Below are positions 46,037 through 47,370 of a stretch of DNA of 47,370 nt, in pieces (the first letter of the stretch is position 1; every line of letters begins with the position of its first letter). The notes beneath the pieces were generated by a model. The model was not told where the DNA came from. It worked only from the letters and a program-made list of their open reading frames with translations, and did no database searches. Made by a program: the position numbers and the translations under genes. Source of the stretch: a virus; IMG/VR virus record IMGVR_UViG_3300036819_000339, positions 1-47,370 of that record, one strand, 5' to 3'.

Positions 46037-46417
46037 CATTCAGGTTCCTACGGGGGAAAGCAGAAACGGCAAAAATCCGATAGAGCCGTCACCGCGCACG
46101 GATTTCCCCGCAGGAACATGAATGATAGTTGTGAGCGTAAACCGTGGGCTTCCAAAGAGCCGATGTGCAGGAAGCATCTGGCCCGGCATAAATAAATCGC
46201 GGCTGATGAGGGTATAACGGACCCGAAACACGCAAGTGTACCGCGGAGTGGCCCCTGCCGGGGAATAACTGGCCACCAGTCGGCTCACGGTTTACGCTCA
46301 CAACATCATAGCGAACAAGCACGCCCCGGAGCAGCGGAGTGCGACTTGTTGCAATCGTGGTGCGTTTGGAGGGGGATGCAGCTTCGCGCCCAAACGCTGT
46401 GCCTAAAGCGCTTTAGG
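46037..46417 (+). ncRNA. Large structured non-coding RNA candidate with pseudoknot
   Basis: Domain 1: CATTCA, GTTCCT and GGGG (46037-46055) pair with CCCC, AGGAAC and TGAATG (46106-46124). Inside, ACGGC (46066-46070) pairs with GCCGT (46085-46089) and AAATCCG (46073-46079) with CGGATTT (46099-46105), an interleaved pseudoknot. Domain 2 is closed by a perfect 19-bp helix (46128-46146/46286-46304); inside are CCCGGCA/TGCCGGG (46182-46188/46256-46262), CGCGG/CCGCG (46198-46245), GGGT/ACCC and ACAC-GCAA-GTGT (46228-46239). Domain 3: AACAAG/CTTGTT (46314-46350), GCGTTTGG/CCAAACGC (46362-46397) and the palindrome CCTAAAGCGCTTTAGG (46402-46417). 46418-46571 has one more pair, TGCTGG/CCAGCA, and no gene. 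Confidence 0.7.
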
Positions 46418-46571
46418 AAATGAAAGGGAACAAGGTATGACCGCTCATTGATGTCTTACAACTGCGTTCACGGCTTCCCCTCCCAGCGCATCACACAAAT
46501 TAAAAGCCTTGCGCGTTTTCTGCTGGTCACTTACAAGGCGGCCAGCACAGAGCGATAAACAAATTATTCCT

Positions 46572-46655
46572 ATGAAAAACATCATCATTAACGCATCAAT
46601 TACCGGCGCCATCTTCATTATGTGGGTCGCAGTCTTTGCGGTCGCATTCAAATAA
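46572..46655 (+). CDS. Tiny one-helix membrane protein, 27 aa
   Basis: MKNIIINASITGAIFIMWVA then VFAVAFK: one transmembrane helix with a polar N-terminus. Ends one nt before the pentapeptide gene. Function unknown. Confidence 0.5.
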   Translation: MKNIIINASITGAIFIMWVAVFAVAFK

Positions 46656-46656
46656 T

Positions 46657-47370
46657 ATGCTCGGAACAAAAAACAAGATAGTTATCAATTCGATCTTCGG
46701 TTCAGTGATCTGGGAAAGCTCTAAGGAGACTGTCAAAGAGGCATTAGAAGACGCGAACCTCAAAGGCGCGTACCTCGAAGGCGCGTACCTCAAAGGCGCG
46801 AACCTCAAAGGCGCGAACCTCGAAGGCGCGTACCTCGAAGGCGCGAACCTCGAAGACGCGAACCTCGAAGGCGCGAACCTCAAAGGCGCGAACCTCAAAG
46901 GCGCGTACCTCAAAGGCGCGAACCTCAAAGGCGCGAACCTCAAAGGCGCGTACCTCAAAGGCGCGTACCTCAAAGGCGCGTACCTCGAAGGCGCGTACCT
47001 CGAAGGCGCGAACCTCAAAGGCGCGTACCTCGAAGGCGCGAACCTCAAAGGCGCGAACCTCGAAGACGCGTACCTCGAAGGCGCGAACCTCAAAGGCGCG
47101 AACCTGAGAGGAGCTAAGAACGCTCCACAGAGCTATGTCAATCTTTGCTCACGCGATATTCTCTTTATCTTGGAGAGCTTAAAATCAGAAGTGCCCTTTC
47201 TCCGCAAAGCTCTTGTCGAAGGCCACGTGAATGGCACGCAGTACGAGGGTGAATGCGCATGTTTGATCGGGACACTCGCGAAGGCTGATGGCGGTCTACG
47301 AAAGGTCTGCTCCGCAATACCGTTTTATGATCGCGGCCTCCACAATCCTGGCGAGCAGTGGTTCTGGAAT
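46657..47370 (+). CDS. Pentapeptide-repeat protein, 3' end missing
   Basis: 238 codons to the window edge with no stop. Residues 1-32 are a leader (LGTKNKIVINSIFGSVIW). Residues 33-152 are 24 perfect pentads of type A[N/Y]L[K/E][G/D], folding as a right-handed quadrilateral beta-helix. The next ~85 residues (RDILFILESLKSEVPFLRKA, YEGECACLIGTLAKADGG, NPGEQWFW) match a C-terminal domain seen in phage pentapeptide proteins. Some relatives mimic DNA and protect gyrase; that role is not shown here. Confidence 0.9.
   Translation, partial: MLGTKNKIVINSIFGSVIWESSKETVKEALEDANLKGAYLEGAYLKGANLKGANLEGAYLEGANLEDANLEGANLKGANLKGAYLKGANLKGANLKGAYLKGAYLKGAYLEGAYLEGANLKGAYLEGANLKGANLEDAYLEGANLKGANLRGAKNAPQSYVNLCSRDILFILESLKSEVPFLRKALVEGHVNGTQYEGECACLIGTLAKADGGLRKVCSAIPFYDRGLHNPGEQWFWN
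46753..47112 (+). repeat. 24 tandem 15-bp units coding the pentapeptide array
   Basis: All units read GCG-[A/T]AC-CTC-[A/G]AA-G[G/A]C except the last, so nearly all variation is at three fixed bases. Unusually uniform for such arrays. Confidence 0.9.

Noticed and set aside
46596-47093. Minus-strand open frame of 165 codons rich in Arg-Phe/Tyr-Ala-Pro-Ser/Leu
   Set aside because: It is the mirror of the tandem 15-bp pentapeptide array; the plus frame has the recognisable fold and C-terminal domain.

Overview
The window reads as most of the genome of a temperate, long-tailed HK97-type phage (siphovirus), either as a prophage or an assembled phage contig. It runs from a tyrosine integrase that starts at base 1 to a pentapeptide-repeat gene cut off at the right edge. 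The integrase type (DUF4102-like arm domain), the small Zn-ribbon proteins and the small coiled-coil/HTH protein after the integrase suggest a proteobacterial, perhaps alphaproteobacterial, host. That is inference only: no host gene, conventional tRNA or attachment site could be identified.

Layout. 1-1.9 kb: integrase, small HTH-like protein, AlpA-like excisionase candidate, strong terminator. 2.0-6.4 kb: an accessory operon with a membrane-anchored small protein, two unknowns, a VirD4/HerA-like ATPase with a C-terminal DUF4145/HEPN-like segment, and a replication-relaxation-type protein; it looks like a plasmid or conjugation module. 6.4-12.4 kb: short early-type genes (primase-like Zn-finger protein, HNH nuclease, DUF932, NinG-like, several Zn-ribbon proteins) in small units separated by terminators. 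12.4-15.5 kb: packaging genes, with an AbiGi-like gene between small and large terminase. 15.8-36.4 kb: portal-MuF fusion, decoration and fibre-like proteins, prohead protease, capsid, connectors, tail tube, frameshifted tail chaperone, tape measure, hub and fibres. A RelA/SpoT-domain gene and its partner, with their own promoter, are inserted after the portal gene. 36.4-38.3 kb: lysis-type genes (papain-like protease with peptidoglycan-binding domain, transglycosylase, holin-like protein). 38.3-40.5 kb: mostly non-coding, very rich in long inverted repeats, with two or three tiny minus-strand genes. 40.5-44.8 kb: tightly overlapping small genes including a Dam-type methyltransferase and an HNH nuclease. 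45.1-45.85 kb: a minus-strand operon of very small genes behind an operator-like palindrome. 46.0-46.4 kb: another heavily folded non-coding region. 46.57 kb to the end: a small membrane protein and the pentapeptide protein.

Two themes cut across the map. First, transcription seems to use many extended -10 promoters (TGN followed by a TATAAT-like hexamer) without a -35 box, often right after a terminator and often only 6-13 nt before the start codon; many structural genes also lack a Shine-Dalgarno sequence. Together this predicts leaderless or near-leaderless mRNAs. Second, RNA structure is everywhere: hairpins that bury ribosome-binding sites, a candidate leader pseudoknot, hairpins on both sides of the capsid gene, and two or three large ornate non-coding RNA candidates closed by helices of 19-22 bp. 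These RNAs and the RelA/SpoT pair are my best candidates for undescribed biology.
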